A DNA stretch of 64,000 nt from Pedococcus cremeus (GCF_900111375.1 NZ_FOHB01000004.1:431066-495065), one strand, 5' to 3'; shown: positions 36,623 through 46,342, counted from the stretch's first letter. The notes: generated by a model not told the origin, from the letters alone. Translations and numbers: made by a program.

Positions 36623-37804
36623 TTGTCCAGCAGCAACAACGGCCTGCTCCGCCGCGGCAGCCGTGGACCGGCGGTCGCGGATGTGCGCACCCGCCTGGTC
36701 GCGCTGTCACCGGACCACCTGGGCGACCGCTCGGGCCTCGGCGGCCCCGAGATCGATGCCCAGCTCTACGACGAAGCGCTCGAGCGGGCCGTGCGCGACT
36801 TCCAGCAGCGCCAGGGCCTCATCGTCGACGGCATCGTCGGGCCCGAGACGTTCTCGGCCATCGACGGCGCCCGATGGAGCCTCGGCGACCGCATCCTGAC
36901 CCACACCCCCGGCCACCTGCAGCACGGTGAGGACGTCGCGGCACTCCAGGAACGGCTCAACACCCTGGGGTTCGCGGCCGGACGCGTCGACGGGCGCTTC
37001 GGCCCCAACACCGAGCGGGCCGTGCGCTCGTTCCAGCGTGCCTACGGCCTCCCCGGCGACGGCTCGGTCGGTCCGGACACCTTCAGGGCCTTCTCCGACC
37101 TGCGCCGCAGTGTCTCCGGCGGGTCGTCGACGGTGCTGCGCGAGCAGGAGCGGGTGCGCCGCTCGGGCCACAGCCTCAGTGGGCGCACGGTCGTGCTCGA
37201 CCCCGGACACGGCGGTGACGAGGCGGGGGCGACGGTCAACGGCCTGCGCGAGGCCGACGTCGTGCTCGATCTCGCCCGCCGCATCGAGGGCCGCCTGACC
37301 GCGATCGGCGTCTCGGTCGTCTACACCCGCACCGAGCACACCTGCCCCAGCGAGGAGGAGCGCGCCGCCCTGGCCAACCGGGCCGAGGCCGACATCCTCC
37401 TGTCGCTGCACTGCGACTCCCACGACCACGTCGACGCCAGGGGCGTGGCCACGTTCTTCTTCGGCCGCGACCGTCGCACGTCCTGGTCGGCCGTGGGCGA
37501 GAGCCTCGCCGACATCCTGCAGCGCGAGATCGTGGCACGCACCGGGCTCGCCAACTGCCGTTCGCACGGACGCTCCTGGCGCCTGTTGCAGCAGACGACC
37601 ATGCCCGCCGTGCGCCTCGAGGCCGGCTACCTCTCCCACCCCGAGGACGCCTCGAGGCTCGCCGACCCGGGCTTCCGCGACACGCTCGCCGAGGCCGTGC
37701 TCGTCAGCCTCCAGCGGATGTACCTCGGCGAGGACGACACCAACGCCACCGGCGTCCTGCACCTGGGTGACCTGCGCGCCTACCTCGCCTCCGGCGGCCA
37801 CTGA
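36623..37804 (+). CDS. cwlM: CwlM-like N-acetylmuramoyl-L-alanine amidase-fold protein
   Basis: A protein of about 393 residues with two peptidoglycan-binding repeats (residues about 10-165, each with FQ(R/Q)xxGL) and an Amidase_3 domain from about 190. The putative zinc and catalytic residues are present: His in DPGHGG, Glu in GLREADVV, His in SLHCDSH, Glu in VRLEAGYLSH. No signal peptide is seen. In mycobacteria the orthologous CwlM is cytoplasmic, is phosphorylated by PknB and regulates MurA and MurJ rather than cutting the wall, and the same may hold here. The start is taken at TTG 36623 after AGGAGG. The spacing is short, so the exact start is moderately certain. Confidence 0.88.
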   Translation: MSSSNNGLLRRGSRGPAVADVRTRLVALSPDHLGDRSGLGGPEIDAQLYDEALERAVRDFQQRQGLIVDGIVGPETFSAIDGARWSLGDRILTHTPGHLQHGEDVAALQERLNTLGFAAGRVDGRFGPNTERAVRSFQRAYGLPGDGSVGPDTFRAFSDLRRSVSGGSSTVLREQERVRRSGHSLSGRTVVLDPGHGGDEAGATVNGLREADVVLDLARRIEGRLTAIGVSVVYTRTEHTCPSEEERAALANRAEADILLSLHCDSHDHVDARGVATFFFGRDRRTSWSAVGESLADILQREIVARTGLANCRSHGRSWRLLQQTTMPAVRLEAGYLSHPEDASRLADPGFRDTLAEAVLVSLQRMYLGEDDTNATGVLHLGDLRAYLASGGH

Positions 37805-37816
37805 GCGGCATACACG

Positions 37817-37858
37817 GAAGAGGGACCGCATCTCATCGCTGAGATGCGGTCCCTCTTC
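37817..37858. terminator. Bidirectional terminator between cwlM and parB
   Basis: A perfect 19-bp stem (37817-37835 with 37840-37858) with a four-base loop TCGC lies between convergent genes. Its symmetry and TTC/GAA-rich ends suit termination in both directions. Confidence 0.85.
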
Positions 37859-37932
37859 TCTGTCCGTTTATGCAGCCCTTGAGGCGCTTTGAGACGATTC
37901 TCGATGCGCCTGGGGCTATAGAAGGACTGTCG

Positions 37933-39222
37933 TCAGGCCGTGGCGCGCGGGTCCAGCCCCAGCATCTCGACGATGCGGTTGAGGTCGTCGACCGAGGCGA
38001 ACTCGACGGTCAGCTTGCCCTTGCGCTGGCCGAGCGCGATGTTCACCCGCGTGTCGAAGCGGTCGGACAGACGCGCGGCGAGGTCGTCCAGCTGCGGGTG
38101 CCGGCCGCCGGCACGGGGCCGGCGAGGCTTCACGCGCTCCTGGTCGCCGCCGAGCGCCACGATCTCCTCGACGCTGCGCACCGACAGTCCCTCGGCCACG
38201 ATGCGCTGGGCCAGCCGCTCCATGGCGGCCGCGTCATCAAGAGCCAGCAGGGCGCGGGCGTGCCCCGCGCTGAGGACACCGGCCGCGACGCGGCGAGCGA
38301 CCAGCGGCGGCAGCTTGAGCAGCCGCAGCGTGTTGGAGATCTGCGGGCGCGAGCGACCGATGCGGCCGGCGAGCTCGTCGTGGGTGCACCCGAAGTCCTC
38401 GAGCAGCTGCTGGTATGCCGCGGCCTCCTCCAGCGCGTTCAGCTGGCTGCGGTGCAGGTTCTCCAGCAGGGCGTCGCGGAGGAGGTCGTCGTCCTCGGTC
38501 TCCTTGATGATCGCCGGGATGACCTCCAGCCCGGCCTCCTGTGTGGCCCTCCAGCGGCGCTCACCCATGATGAGCTCGAACCGGATGTCACCCTCGCCGT
38601 CCGTGATCGGGCGGACGACGATCGGCTGGAGCACCCCGATCTCGCGGATGCTGTGCACCAGCTCGGCCATGTCGTCCTCGTCGAAGACGGTGCGCGGCTG
38701 CCGCGGGTTGGGGCGGATGGAGTTGACCGGGATCTCCGCGTAGGTCGCGCCCGGCACCGGTGCCAGGTCGGTCTGCGTGGTGTCCCCGGTCTGCGTCATG
38801 TCGGCGGCCTCGGTCGCACCCGCGTCGACGCCACCGTTGGCGGAACCCTGCTCAGCCGTGGCCGACTCCACGTCGTTCGCGCCGCTGTGGACGCCGCCCT
38901 CCTGCGGCCGCTCCTCAGCGTGCCCCGGCGTGGATCGATCCGTGGCCGGTCCTGCCCCGTTGGTGGAGGGCGAGCCCGGGCTGGTGTGGTCGGTGATCGC
39001 CGGGTTGTCGGCCACCTCGTGCGGCGGCGTCGCCACGCCCGGACGGGTGACCGTCGCACTGTTGTCCTTGAAGAAGACGTCGACGGGCCGCGTAGCGCCC
39101 TCTCCTGCGGGGGTGCTGGGGATCAGGGCTCCCAGCCCGCGCCCGAGGGCGCGACGCTTCTCGCTCATCTGCTGGCCTTTCTTGTTCTGTGCCGGGGGTG
39201 TGCTCGGAGTGGTCGTGCTCAT
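37933..39222 (-). CDS. parB: Chromosome partitioning protein ParB
   Basis: A 429-residue CTP-dependent DNA clamp that loads at parS. The N-terminal [12 protein letters not shown] segment contacts ParA. A long Ala/Thr-rich linker follows (about 35-165), then the ParB N-domain with the CTP-binding GERRWRA motif, the helix-turn-helix ([18 protein letters not shown]) and a C-terminal dimerisation domain. The linker makes it longer than the usual 290-350 residues. ATG 39222 overlaps the parA stop (ATGA). ATG 39168, with AAGAAAGG upstream, is an equally good start directly before the conserved segment. Confidence 0.95.
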   Translation of the reverse strand: MSTTTPSTPPAQNKKGQQMSEKRRALGRGLGALIPSTPAGEGATRPVDVFFKDNSATVTRPGVATPPHEVADNPAITDHTSPGSPSTNGAGPATDRSTPGHAEERPQEGGVHSGANDVESATAEQGSANGGVDAGATEAADMTQTGDTTQTDLAPVPGATYAEIPVNSIRPNPRQPRTVFDEDDMAELVHSIREIGVLQPIVVRPITDGEGDIRFELIMGERRWRATQEAGLEVIPAIIKETEDDDLLRDALLENLHRSQLNALEEAAAYQQLLEDFGCTHDELAGRIGRSRPQISNTLRLLKLPPLVARRVAAGVLSAGHARALLALDDAAAMERLAQRIVAEGLSVRSVEEIVALGGDQERVKPRRPRAGGRHPQLDDLAARLSDRFDTRVNIALGQRKGKLTVEFASVDDLNRIVEMLGLDPRATA

Positions 39223-40910
39223 GAGGGCTGTTCCGCTGCGCCACGGTCGGCCAGCTCGCTGGCCGCCTCCAGGTAGGACAGCGCACCGCTGCTGTTCGGG
39301 TCGTACGTCATGACTGTCTGTCCGTGGCTCGGGGCCTCGGAGATGCGGACGGAGCGGGGCACCGACGTACGCAGCACCTGCTGCGGGAAGTGGGCCCGCA
39401 CCTCTTCGGCCACCTGCGCCGACAGCCGGGTGCGCCCGTCGTACATCGTGAGCAGGATCGTGGAGACGTGCAGCGTCTGGTTCAGGTGGCTCTTGATGAG
39501 CTCGATGTTCTTGAGCAGCTGCGAGAGGCCTTCGAGCGCGTAGTACTCACACTGGATCGGGATGAACACCTCGTCGGCGGCGACGAAGGCGTTGACCGTC
39601 AGCAGCCCGAGGCTCGGCGGGCAGTCCACGAAGACGTAGTCGGGCACGGCGTGGCCCAGCTCCTCCGCCGAGCCGATGAAGGCGGCGATCGCCTTCTGGA
39701 GGCGCGTCTCGCGCGCCACCATCGAGACGAGCTCGATCTCCGCGCCGGCCAGGTCGATGGTGGCCGGGGCACAGAACAGTCCCGGCACGTCAGGGCACTC
39801 CTGCACGACCTCGCTGATCGGCGTGCCGTCCACGAGTACGTCATAGATGCTCGGCACCTCGGCGTGGTGCTCGATCCCCAGCGCTGTGCTCGCATTTCCC
39901 TGCGGGTCGATGTCGATGACGAGCACGGTCAGTCCGGCTTGCGCCAGGGCGGCAGCCACGTTGACCGTGGTCGTGGTCTTGCCGACGCCGCCCTTCTGGT
40001 TCGCCACCGTCATGACGCGGGTGTGTGCGGGCTTGGGGAAGCGACGGCCGCTGAGGGCGATGCGCTTGCGGGCGTCAGCCGCCACGGCCTGCGCGAGCGG
40101 GGTGTCGGCGCCGGCGGCTGGGAGGGCTGACGCCAGCGCGGTGCGCTCGTCGGTGTCATCTGTTTCACGTGAAACGACGGCCGCCAATGCCTCCTCCGCT
40201 GCCTGGGCGTCTCCCCTGTGGTGCTCGTCGGCGGCTGCCTGGCCGTCGGCGCTTGTCACGCCAGCTTCCTGGATGGGCTCCGCGCCTGCGGTGGTAGCCG
40301 GGATGGGCAGGTCTGCCTTAATCCCGGTTTCGACGAGAGCCCCCATGTCGGCCGCGTCAGTTTCACGTGAAACGGCTCCGTGTACCGCAGCCGTCGCGCT
40401 CGTTTCACGTGAAACGGCGCCCGGTTCGAGAGCGGGCGGGTCACCATTCGGGGAAGCCGAGCCGTTGATCGAGTCCGCCGGGACTCCAGCCGCAGCGCTC
40501 TCGGTTGCAACGGGCCCATGGGAACCGGCAGGGGCGGACGTTGCGGCTTCCGCCCCACCCACCGAGACGTCATCGTCATCCGCGACATCATCGGCGACGT
40601 TGATGGCAACAACAGCGGACGGATCGACTGACCGGTCCCCGGAAACCTCCGTCACGGCGCTGCGCGCGTCGAGGCTGGAATCGCCACGCACCGGAGCCTC
40701 GGCGACCGGCTGCCGGGACGACCCGCTCGGCCCGCTCGACTCAGCTGGGCCGGTCGAATCACTCGACTCACTGGAGGCGCTCGTGGTGCCGGCCTGGAGG
40801 TCGGTTTCACGTGAAACCCGATCCTCAGCGGGCCAGCCCAAGGGGGCAGTACGGGGGCCAACGAGTCCGGGCCATCCCAGGCCTCGCTCGAGCTGCCGTG
40901 TTTCCGTCAC
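39219..40910 (-). CDS. parA: Chromosome partitioning ATPase ParA with parS-encoding N-terminal extension
   Basis: A 563-residue Soj/ParA-type Walker ATPase. The core begins near residue 295 with the deviant Walker [21 protein letters not shown] and contains the [13 protein letters not shown] and [11 protein letters not shown] motifs. It is driven by ParB to segregate origins. The first 290 residues are low-complexity (Ser, Ala, Asp, Glu) and contain VSRET four times, each encoded by an in-frame parS site. ParA of Streptomyces and Mycobacterium also carry a VSRET in a much shorter extension. GTG 40910 is the farthest start. A later start would leave the parS cluster untranslated, so the extension should be tested. 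Confidence 0.93.
   Translation of the reverse strand: MTETRQLERGLGWPGLVGPRTAPLGWPAEDRVSRETDLQAGTTSASSESSDSTGPAESSGPSGSSRQPVAEAPVRGDSSLDARSAVTEVSGDRSVDPSAVVAINVADDVADDDDVSVGGAEAATSAPAGSHGPVATESAAAGVPADSINGSASPNGDPPALEPGAVSRETSATAAVHGAVSRETDAADMGALVETGIKADLPIPATTAGAEPIQEAGVTSADGQAAADEHHRGDAQAAEEALAAVVSRETDDTDERTALASALPAAGADTPLAQAVAADARKRIALSGRRFPKPAHTRVMTVANQKGGVGKTTTTVNVAAALAQAGLTVLVIDIDPQGNASTALGIEHHAEVPSIYDVLVDGTPISEVVQECPDVPGLFCAPATIDLAGAEIELVSMVARETRLQKAIAAFIGSAEELGHAVPDYVFVDCPPSLGLLTVNAFVAADEVFIPIQCEYYALEGLSQLLKNIELIKSHLNQTLHVSTILLTMYDGRTRLSAQVAEEVRAHFPQQVLRTSVPRSVRISEAPSHGQTVMTYDPNSSGALSYLEAASELADRGAAEQPS
40162..40175. promoter_or_regulatory. parS site 1 (in parA)
   Basis: A perfect GTTTCACGTGAAAC palindrome within the parA 5' coding region, read as part of VSRET. 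Confidence 0.97.
40360..40373. promoter_or_regulatory. parS site 2 (in parA)
   Basis: A perfect GTTTCACGTGAAAC palindrome, 198 bases from site 1, in the same reading frame of parA. Confidence 0.97.
40402..40415. promoter_or_regulatory. parS site 3 (in parA)
   Basis: A perfect GTTTCACGTGAAAC palindrome, 42 bases (about four helical turns) from site 2. Confidence 0.97.
40804..40817. promoter_or_regulatory. parS site 4 (in parA)
   Basis: A perfect GTTTCACGTGAAAC palindrome about 100 bases inside the predicted parA start. Confidence 0.97.
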
Positions 40911-41028
40911 TCCGTCACCTCGTCGTACCCGCTGGACACATGGACCTCATCCAACCGTACGAGGGACGCGGGTCCAAACCCGGGAGGGCGCGCCCCGGTG
41001 CGCCGCGGGAATCGCCCGGTGGTCGCCC

Positions 41029-41784
41029 CTACGTGGTGCGCCTGCCTCCCTTGGTGGCGCCCTTCGGTCGACGACCTCCTTGGGTGCGAGCAATCTTCGA
41101 GACGTTCCGTGCGGCGGCGCCCACCGTGAGCTCCAGAGTGATGGTGGGGACCTCGAGCAGGTCTGCGCCATAGGTGCGGATGGCGGCGTCGACCATGCCC
41201 AGCTGGGTCAGCACCCGCCGCTCCTCCTCGAGCTCCTGCGCCGCCTGCTCACCCTTGAGGGCCACCAGCACCCCACCGTCGTCCAGCAGCGGGAAGGTCC
41301 ACCGGGCCAGCTTGTCGATGCGGGCCACGGCTCGAGCGGTGGCGTAGGGCGCCGACAGCCGGCCGGTGAACTCCTCGGCCCGGCCCCGGTGGACCGCAAC
41401 GTTGTCGAGCCCGAGCAGCTCCGCGGTCGTGGACAGCCAGGTCGTGCGACGCAGCATCGGCTCGACGAGGTGCAGACGCAGGTCCGGCCGCGCCACGGCC
41501 AGCGCCAGTCCGGGCAGGCCAGCACCCGACCCGACGTCGATGACAGAGGCGCCCTGGGGAAAGGCGTGGTGGGCGACGGCGCAGTTCAGCACGTGCCGAT
41601 CCCAGAGGCGCGGCACCTCCCTGGGTCCGATCAGGCCGTGGCTGACGCCGGTGTCAGCCAGGACCGCGGCGAACCGTTCTGCCAGTGCCAACCGCTCTCC
41701 GAAGATGGCGGCTGCAGCAGCAGGAGCCGCCGGCAGTGCTGCCGACGGCTCCTGGTCACCGCTCACGGGCGGATTCTCGCTCAT
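41029..41784 (-). CDS. rsmG: 16S rRNA (guanine-N7) methyltransferase RsmG (GidB)
   Basis: A 251-residue SAM-dependent methyltransferase that modifies G527 (E. coli numbering) of 16S rRNA. Its SAM-binding motif is VIDVGSGAGLPGLALA, followed by the LHLVEPMLRRTTWL acidic-loop segment. The C-terminus is a basic tail (GGRRPKGATKGGRRT). The conserved order parB-parA-rsmG-jag-yidC supports the call. ATG 41784 lies four bases from a parS-like site. A gap of about 120 bases to parA holds no recognised gene. Confidence 0.95.
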   Translation of the reverse strand: MSENPPVSGDQEPSAALPAAPAAAAAIFGERLALAERFAAVLADTGVSHGLIGPREVPRLWDRHVLNCAVAHHAFPQGASVIDVGSGAGLPGLALAVARPDLRLHLVEPMLRRTTWLSTTAELLGLDNVAVHRGRAEEFTGRLSAPYATARAVARIDKLARWTFPLLDDGGVLVALKGEQAAQELEEERRVLTQLGMVDAAIRTYGADLLEVPTITLELTVGAAARNVSKIARTQGGRRPKGATKGGRRTT

Positions 41785-41787
41785 GCG

Positions 41788-41803
41788 TGTTCCACGTGAA
41801 ACA
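41788..41803. promoter_or_regulatory. parS-like site 5 (between rsmG and jag)
   Basis: TGTTCCACGTGAAACA differs from the full parS palindrome by one base. It fills the 19-base gap between the jag stop and the rsmG start, so it overlaps any rsmG leader. Confidence 0.9.
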
Positions 41804-42457
41804 TCACGCGGGCAGCACCACGACGTGACGGTGCGGCTCGGTGCCCTCGGACTCCGACGACAGCCCAGCGGAGAGCACCTCGTCGTGCACGACCTTGCGC
41901 TCGAAGGCGCTCATCGAGGCGAGCGCCTTCTTCTCACCCGTGGCCTTGACGTCGTCGATCGCCTCACGGGCGATGTCCACCAGGGCGGAACGACGCTCGG
42001 CGCGGTGGCCGGCGACGTCGAGCATGAGGCGGCTCCGTTCACCGGTCGCCGACTGCACCGCGAGGCGGGTCAGCTCCTGAAGGGCCTCGAGCACCTTGCC
42101 GTCCGGGCCGACGAGGCGGCGCGGCACCCGACCCTCCTCGGAGTCGACGATGGCGACAGCCGCGCGGTCGCCGTCGACGTCCACGTCGATGTCACCGTCG
42201 AGGTCGGCGATGTCGAGCAGCGTCTCCAGGAAGTCGGCGGCCACCTCGCCCTCCCGCTCGAGGTCGGCGATCTTGGTGCGACCGCCGCGGGCGCGGGTGG
42301 TGCCGCCCTCAGTCGTGGGCTCGGTGGTGGACTCGGTGGTGGACTCGGTGGACTGGACCGACTCCAGGACGTCGGCCACGTCTGCGGCGGGGTCGACGTG
42401 GGCGGGGACGGTGTCGTGCACGTCCGTCTCCTGCGGCTCCGTGGTGTTGTCGCTCAT
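41804..42457 (-). CDS. jag: Jag/KhpB-type R3H and KH RNA-binding protein
   Basis: A 217-residue protein. The N-terminal 65 residues are acidic and Thr-rich with short TTEST repeats. A KH domain covers about 85-150, and the C-terminal R3H domain has ALASMSAFERKVVHDEV and a final HRHVVV strand. The family binds RNA and is encoded beside yidC in most Gram-positives. It is linked to cell-wall control as a phosphorylated partner of Ser/Thr kinases. The ATG has AGGAG upstream. Confidence 0.93.
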   Translation of the reverse strand: MSDNTTEPQETDVHDTVPAHVDPAADVADVLESVQSTESTTESTTEPTTEGGTTRARGGRTKIADLEREGEVAADFLETLLDIADLDGDIDVDVDGDRAAVAIVDSEEGRVPRRLVGPDGKVLEALQELTRLAVQSATGERSRLMLDVAGHRAERRSALVDIAREAIDDVKATGEKKALASMSAFERKVVHDEVLSAGLSSESEGTEPHRHVVVLPA

Positions 42458-42553
42458 GTTCTTCTCCTGTGCAAAGGCTGGTGGACAGCCGGATCTGGGC
42501 TTGAGCAGGCGGGCGCTCAGCAGTGCGCCGCTCTGGGGGTCAGGCCGACGGCG

Positions 42554-43549
42554 CTACTTGCGCTTCTTGGCGCGCTTCGGCTGCTGCCGCTGGCCGGAGG
42601 GCTTGGCGGTCCCGCCCTCGCCGGACGCTGCCGAGCTGCCGTCACCTGTGGTCGAACCGTTCGACGCAGAGCTCTCGAGGCCGGGGACGGTGAGCTCCTT
42701 GACCGGCTTGCCCCGCTTTGCGCGTCTCTCCTGCAGCGCCTTCTCCGCGGGCGAGCCCGGCGCCGGCATGCGGCGGATCACGTAGAACTGCTGGCACATG
42801 GACCAGATGTTCGTGGTCGTCCAGTAGATGAGGACACCGATCGGGAAGTTGACGCCCGAGATCGCGAAGAAGAGCGGCATCAGGTACAGCAGGACCTTCT
42901 GCTGCTTCGCGAAGGGGTTGTCCAGCGCCGAGGCCGGCATGTTCTTCGTCATCAGCTGGCGCTGGGTGGTGAAGGTGGTCGCCGACATCAGGACGATCAG
43001 CAGGATGGTGACGACCTTCGTCGTCATCGTGTCCGCGCCGATGAACTTGTCCGAGAGCTGGGCGCCGAGGAAGGTCGACTGCTCTGCTTGGGCAGCCACA
43101 TCCTTGGTGATCGGGCCGATGGGGTCGTGCGTGCCGGCCGCGATGGCGCCGAGGTTGTTGAGCACCCGGAAGAGACCGAAGAAGAACGGCGACTGCACCA
43201 GGATCGGCATGCACGACGAGAACGGGTTGGTGCCCGTCCGCTTGTACAGGTCCATCGTCTCCTGCGTCATGGCCTGACGGGAGTCCGGGTCGGTCTTGCC
43301 CTTGTACTTCGCCTGGATCTTCTGCATCTCGGGCTGGATGAGCTGCATCCGGCGGGAGGCGTGGATCTGGCGGACGAACAGCGGGATCATCGCGGCGCGC
43401 ATGACCAGCACGAGGCCCACGATGGACAGCACCCAGGAGGCACCCGACGCCGGGTCGAGCCCGATCGCCGTGAAGACCTGGTGCCAGCCGTAGAGGATCC
43501 AGGAGACGATCCACTCAAAGGGGTAGATCACACGTTCGAATGTGCTCAT
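42554..43549 (-). CDS. yidC: Membrane protein insertase YidC
   Basis: A 331-residue Oxa1/YidC-family insertase with five hydrophobic segments. The first is at residues 8-25, and the conserved core includes QPEMQKIQAKYKGK and NPFSSCMPILVQSPFFFGLF. The C-terminus is a basic, Lys/Arg-rich tail that can contact ribosomes (QPKRAKKRK). It inserts membrane proteins alone or with SecYEG. ATG 43549 with AAGGA is chosen over a 12-codon longer frame that lacks a ribosome site. Confidence 0.96.
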   Translation of the reverse strand: MSTFERVIYPFEWIVSWILYGWHQVFTAIGLDPASGASWVLSIVGLVLVMRAAMIPLFVRQIHASRRMQLIQPEMQKIQAKYKGKTDPDSRQAMTQETMDLYKRTGTNPFSSCMPILVQSPFFFGLFRVLNNLGAIAAGTHDPIGPITKDVAAQAEQSTFLGAQLSDKFIGADTMTTKVVTILLIVLMSATTFTTQRQLMTKNMPASALDNPFAKQQKVLLYLMPLFFAISGVNFPIGVLIYWTTTNIWSMCQQFYVIRRMPAPGSPAEKALQERRAKRGKPVKELTVPGLESSASNGSTTGDGSSAASGEGGTAKPSGQRQQPKRAKKRK

Positions 43550-43641
43550 GCTGTCCTTCACTCGTGGGGGTGAGCTCCTGCTCACCCGTGGTCCGGACCG
43601 CGGTGGGTATGCCGCGGCGCCGGGCAGTCAGGTGGTCGCCG

Positions 43642-43890
43642 TCAGCGGGCGGCCGGGGCGGGTGGGACGTGGTCGACGCCACCCGGCGTCCAGGGGTGGC
43701 ACCTCAGCAACCTCCGGACGGCCAGCCAGGTTCCCTTCAGGGGACCGAACCGGCGGATGGCGGTGAGGGCGTACTGGGAGCACGACGGGTAGTACCGGCA
43801 CGTGGGCGGGGTCATCGGCGAGATGACCCGCTGGTAGAAGAGGAGCAGGCCGATCAGCGGTGCGGCGAGCACCTTCTGGAGCGTCTTCAC
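43642..43890 (-). CDS. yidD: Membrane protein insertion efficiency factor YidD
   Basis: An 82-residue protein with the hallmark motif [15 protein letters not shown] and the [10 protein letters not shown] tail. It has an amphipathic N-terminal helix that binds the membrane and is thought to help YidC-dependent insertion. The GTG start overlaps the rnpA stop by four bases (GTGA), so it is translationally coupled to rnpA. Confidence 0.96.
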   Translation of the reverse strand: MKTLQKVLAAPLIGLLLFYQRVISPMTPPTCRYYPSCSQYALTAIRRFGPLKGTWLAVRRLLRCHPWTPGGVDHVPPAPAAR

Positions 43891-44267
43891 CGGGCACCGC
43901 CCGCAACAGCGGTGCCCAGGCGCCGCAGGACCCTGGCCAGGAGGGCGTCGAGGTCGGCTCCCAGCTCTGGCGAACTCGCCTGTGCCGCAGGGGGATTCGC
44001 GCGGATCACGAGGTCTGTCCCGAGTGGGATCCGGTCGAGCCGCTGGTGCGCCAGGGCGCGCAGCCGGCGCTTGGTCCGGTTGCGGACGACGGCGGAGCCC
44101 ACGGCCTTGGAGACAACAAAACCGACCCGCGGCGGGTGACCCGCACGCGCGTCGGTCTGGTTGGCGTGAACCACGATGAGGCGGGAGCCCGATCGTGCTC
44201 CCCCTGTTGCTCGGACCGCTGCCGCGAAGTCGGCGCTCTGACGCAGCCGGTGCTGCGCGGGCAGCAC
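43887..44267 (-). CDS. rnpA: Ribonuclease P protein component
   Basis: A 126-residue basic protein with the RNR signature [11 protein letters not shown] at about residues 61-71 and the N-terminal [12 protein letters not shown] segment. It binds the RNase P RNA and promotes tRNA 5'-end maturation. It starts with GTG, ten bases after rpmH, in the conserved rpmH-rnpA-yidD order. Confidence 0.95.
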   Translation of the reverse strand: MLPAQHRLRQSADFAAAVRATGGARSGSRLIVVHANQTDARAGHPPRVGFVVSKAVGSAVVRNRTKRRLRALAHQRLDRIPLGTDLVIRANPPAAQASSPELGADLDALLARVLRRLGTAVAGGAR

Positions 44268-44277
44268 GTCCGGGGCC

Positions 44278-44415
44278 TCAGGCGGAGAGCTCGGAGCGGC
44301 CCTTGCGGCGACGGGCGGCCAGGATGGCGCGGCCAGCGCGGGTGCGCATGCGCAGGCGGAAGCCGTGGGTCTTGGCCCGACGACGGTTGTTCGGCTGGAA
44401 AGTACGCTTGCTCAC
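44278..44415 (-). CDS. rpmH: 50S ribosomal protein L34
   Basis: A 45-residue, strongly basic protein beginning [19 protein letters not shown] and ending with an Arg/Lys-rich helix, which is the complete L34. It starts with GTG at 44415. It is the first gene of the rpmH-rnpA-yidD-yidC-jag-rsmG-parA-parB series and has its own promoter upstream. Confidence 0.97.
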   Translation of the reverse strand: MSKRTFQPNNRRRAKTHGFRLRMRTRAGRAILAARRRKGRSELSA

Positions 44416-44543
44416 GTTGATCTCCGTAACTGGTCGGACCCGGGTGGTCCGCAGGTGCTGGCGGGGGCGGCCGACGTCGGCCGCAATCGGAAGCCCGCGA
44501 AGCAGGTCACGGGCATGCGAAAACGGCCGACAAGGCCTCGCCT

Positions 44544-44573
44544 ACGGTACGCGAGCGCCGCCGAGAGGGTCAA
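44544..44573 (-). promoter_or_regulatory. rpmH promoter
   Basis: On the minus strand TTGACC (-35, 44573-44568), an 18-base spacer and TACCGT (-10, 44549-44544) form a strong housekeeping promoter. It predicts a leader of roughly 120 bases before rpmH. Confidence 0.75.
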
Positions 44574-44694
44574 ACCAGCACTGCCTGTTCCGCCGGCGCG
44601 TGCGGCTACCAGCGGCTCCGCCCGACGGCGTGGCGACACGCCGAGCACGGCCAAGAATTTCCGTGCTCAGCGCCCACCAATTTCCGCGATCAGG

Positions 44695-44783
44695 TTGCTC
44701 GGCCTGCTCCAAGGTTGTTAGCGTCCCCCGTCGGCGCCCCGACCGAGCCGATCTCCACAGATTGTGGAAAAGCGTGTGGACAG
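44695..44783 (+). promoter_or_regulatory. dnaA promoter with DnaA boxes
   Basis: TTGCTC (44695-44700), 18 bases and TAGCGT (44719-44724) form a plausible promoter. Two DnaA-box-like sites, TGTGGAAAA (44763-44771) and TGTGGACAG (44775-44783), each differ from TGTGGACAA by one base and lie downstream of the start, suggesting autoregulation. The rest of the 439-base rpmH-dnaA gap holds no gene that I can see. Confidence 0.6.
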
Positions 44784-44854
44784 ACCACAATGGCGGCTCA
44801 GTGGCCAGGCCGAGACGAGCGAGACCGACCAAAGAACTCCAGGGGTGTTGACCA

Positions 44855-46342
44855 GTGGCAGACGCTGATCTGAACTACGGTCAGGTCTGGCAGAACACCC
44901 TCTCGGCACTCGACGCCAACGGCATTCCCGCCCAGCAGCGGGCATTCCTCAGCCTCGCCCGCCTCGTGGGCCTGCTCGACGGCACGGCACTGGTGGCCGT
45001 GCCCAACGACTTCACCAAGGACGTCGTCGAGACGCGGGTGCGTGAGCAGGTCACCCGGGCACTGTCCTCCCAGCTCGGCAGCGACGTGCGGCTGGCCGTG
45101 ACGGTCGACTCCTCGCTCGACCTCGACCACACCGAGCCGACGACGGGCCTGAGCCAGCACGGCGTCCCCGCCACGACCGCGCCGCTGTCCGCCTCCGCCC
45201 CGCTGACCCTCGGCCAGGACAGCGTGCCCGCGCCGGCCCTGCCCGAGCAGGAGACCTTCGCGGCTCGGCGGCCCCGGCCCGACGACAGCATCTCGGTGAC
45301 CGAGGCCGAGGCGACCCGGCTGAACCCGAAGTACACCTTCGACACGTTCGTGATCGGTGCGAGCAACCGCTTCGCCCACGCGGCGGCGGTCGCGGTCGCC
45401 GAGGCACCGGCCAAGGCCTACAACCCGCTGTTCGTCTACGGCGAGTCCGGACTGGGCAAGACGCACCTGCTGCACGCGATCGGCCACTACGCGCGCAACC
45501 TGTACCCCAACGTCAAGGTGCGCTACGTGAACTCCGAGGAGTTCACCAACGACTTCATCAACAGCATCCGCGATGACAAGGCGAGCAACTTCCAGCGTCG
45601 CTACCGCGACGTCGACGTGCTGCTGATCGACGACATCCAGTTCCTCCAGGGCAAGGTCCAGACCCAGGAGGAGTTCTTCCACACCTTCAACACGCTGCAC
45701 AACGCCAACAAGCAGGTGGTCATCACCAGCGACCTGCCACCGAAGCTGCTCTCCGGCTTCGAGGAGCGCATGCGCAGCCGCTTCGAGTGGGGCCTGCTGA
45801 CCGACGTGCAGCCGCCCGACCTCGAGACCCGTATCGCGATCCTGCGCAAGAAGGCCATCCAGGAGCGGATGAGCGCGCCCGACGAGGTGCTCGAGTTCAT
45901 CGCGAGCCGGATCTCCACCAACATCCGCGAGCTCGAGGGCGCCCTGATCCGCGTGACCGCCTTCGCCAGCCTCAACCGCCAGAGCGTCGACATGGGCCTG
46001 GCCGAGATCGTGCTCAAGGACCTCATCCCGAACGAGCAGGGCAGCCAGATCACCAGCGCGACGATCATGGCCCAGACCGCGGCGTACTTCGGCCTGAGCA
46101 TCGACGACCTGTGCGGGTCATCCCGCTCCCGGGTGCTGGTGACCGCCCGCCAGATCGCGATGTACCTGTGCCGTGAGCTGACCGACCTGTCGCTGCCCAA
46201 GATCGGCCAGCAGTTCGGCGGCCGCGACCACACCACGGTGATGCACGCCGACCGAAAGATCCGCGAGCTCATGGGTGAGCGCCGCGCGATCTACAACCAG
46301 GTCACCGAGCTGACCAACCGCATCAAGCAGCAGTCGCGCTGA
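44855..46342 (+). CDS. dnaA: Chromosomal replication initiator DnaA
   Basis: A 495-residue AAA+ initiator. Domain I covers residues 1-90 and a variable linker about 90-150. The ATPase domain follows with GESGLGKTHLLHAIG (Walker A) and VLLIDDIQFLQ (Walker B). The C-terminal DNA-binding domain carries the DnaA signature GGRDHTTVMHADRKI. It unwinds oriC, here lying about 1.8 kb downstream beyond two inserted genes. It starts with GTG. Its last 20 bases overlap the convergent oxidoreductase gene. Confidence 0.98.
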   Translation: MADADLNYGQVWQNTLSALDANGIPAQQRAFLSLARLVGLLDGTALVAVPNDFTKDVVETRVREQVTRALSSQLGSDVRLAVTVDSSLDLDHTEPTTGLSQHGVPATTAPLSASAPLTLGQDSVPAPALPEQETFAARRPRPDDSISVTEAEATRLNPKYTFDTFVIGASNRFAHAAAVAVAEAPAKAYNPLFVYGESGLGKTHLLHAIGHYARNLYPNVKVRYVNSEEFTNDFINSIRDDKASNFQRRYRDVDVLLIDDIQFLQGKVQTQEEFFHTFNTLHNANKQVVITSDLPPKLLSGFEERMRSRFEWGLLTDVQPPDLETRIAILRKKAIQERMSAPDEVLEFIASRISTNIRELEGALIRVTAFASLNRQSVDMGLAEIVLKDLIPNEQGSQITSATIMAQTAAYFGLSIDDLCGSSRSRVLVTARQIAMYLCRELTDLSLPKIGQQFGGRDHTTVMHADRKIRELMGERRAIYNQVTELTNRIKQQSR

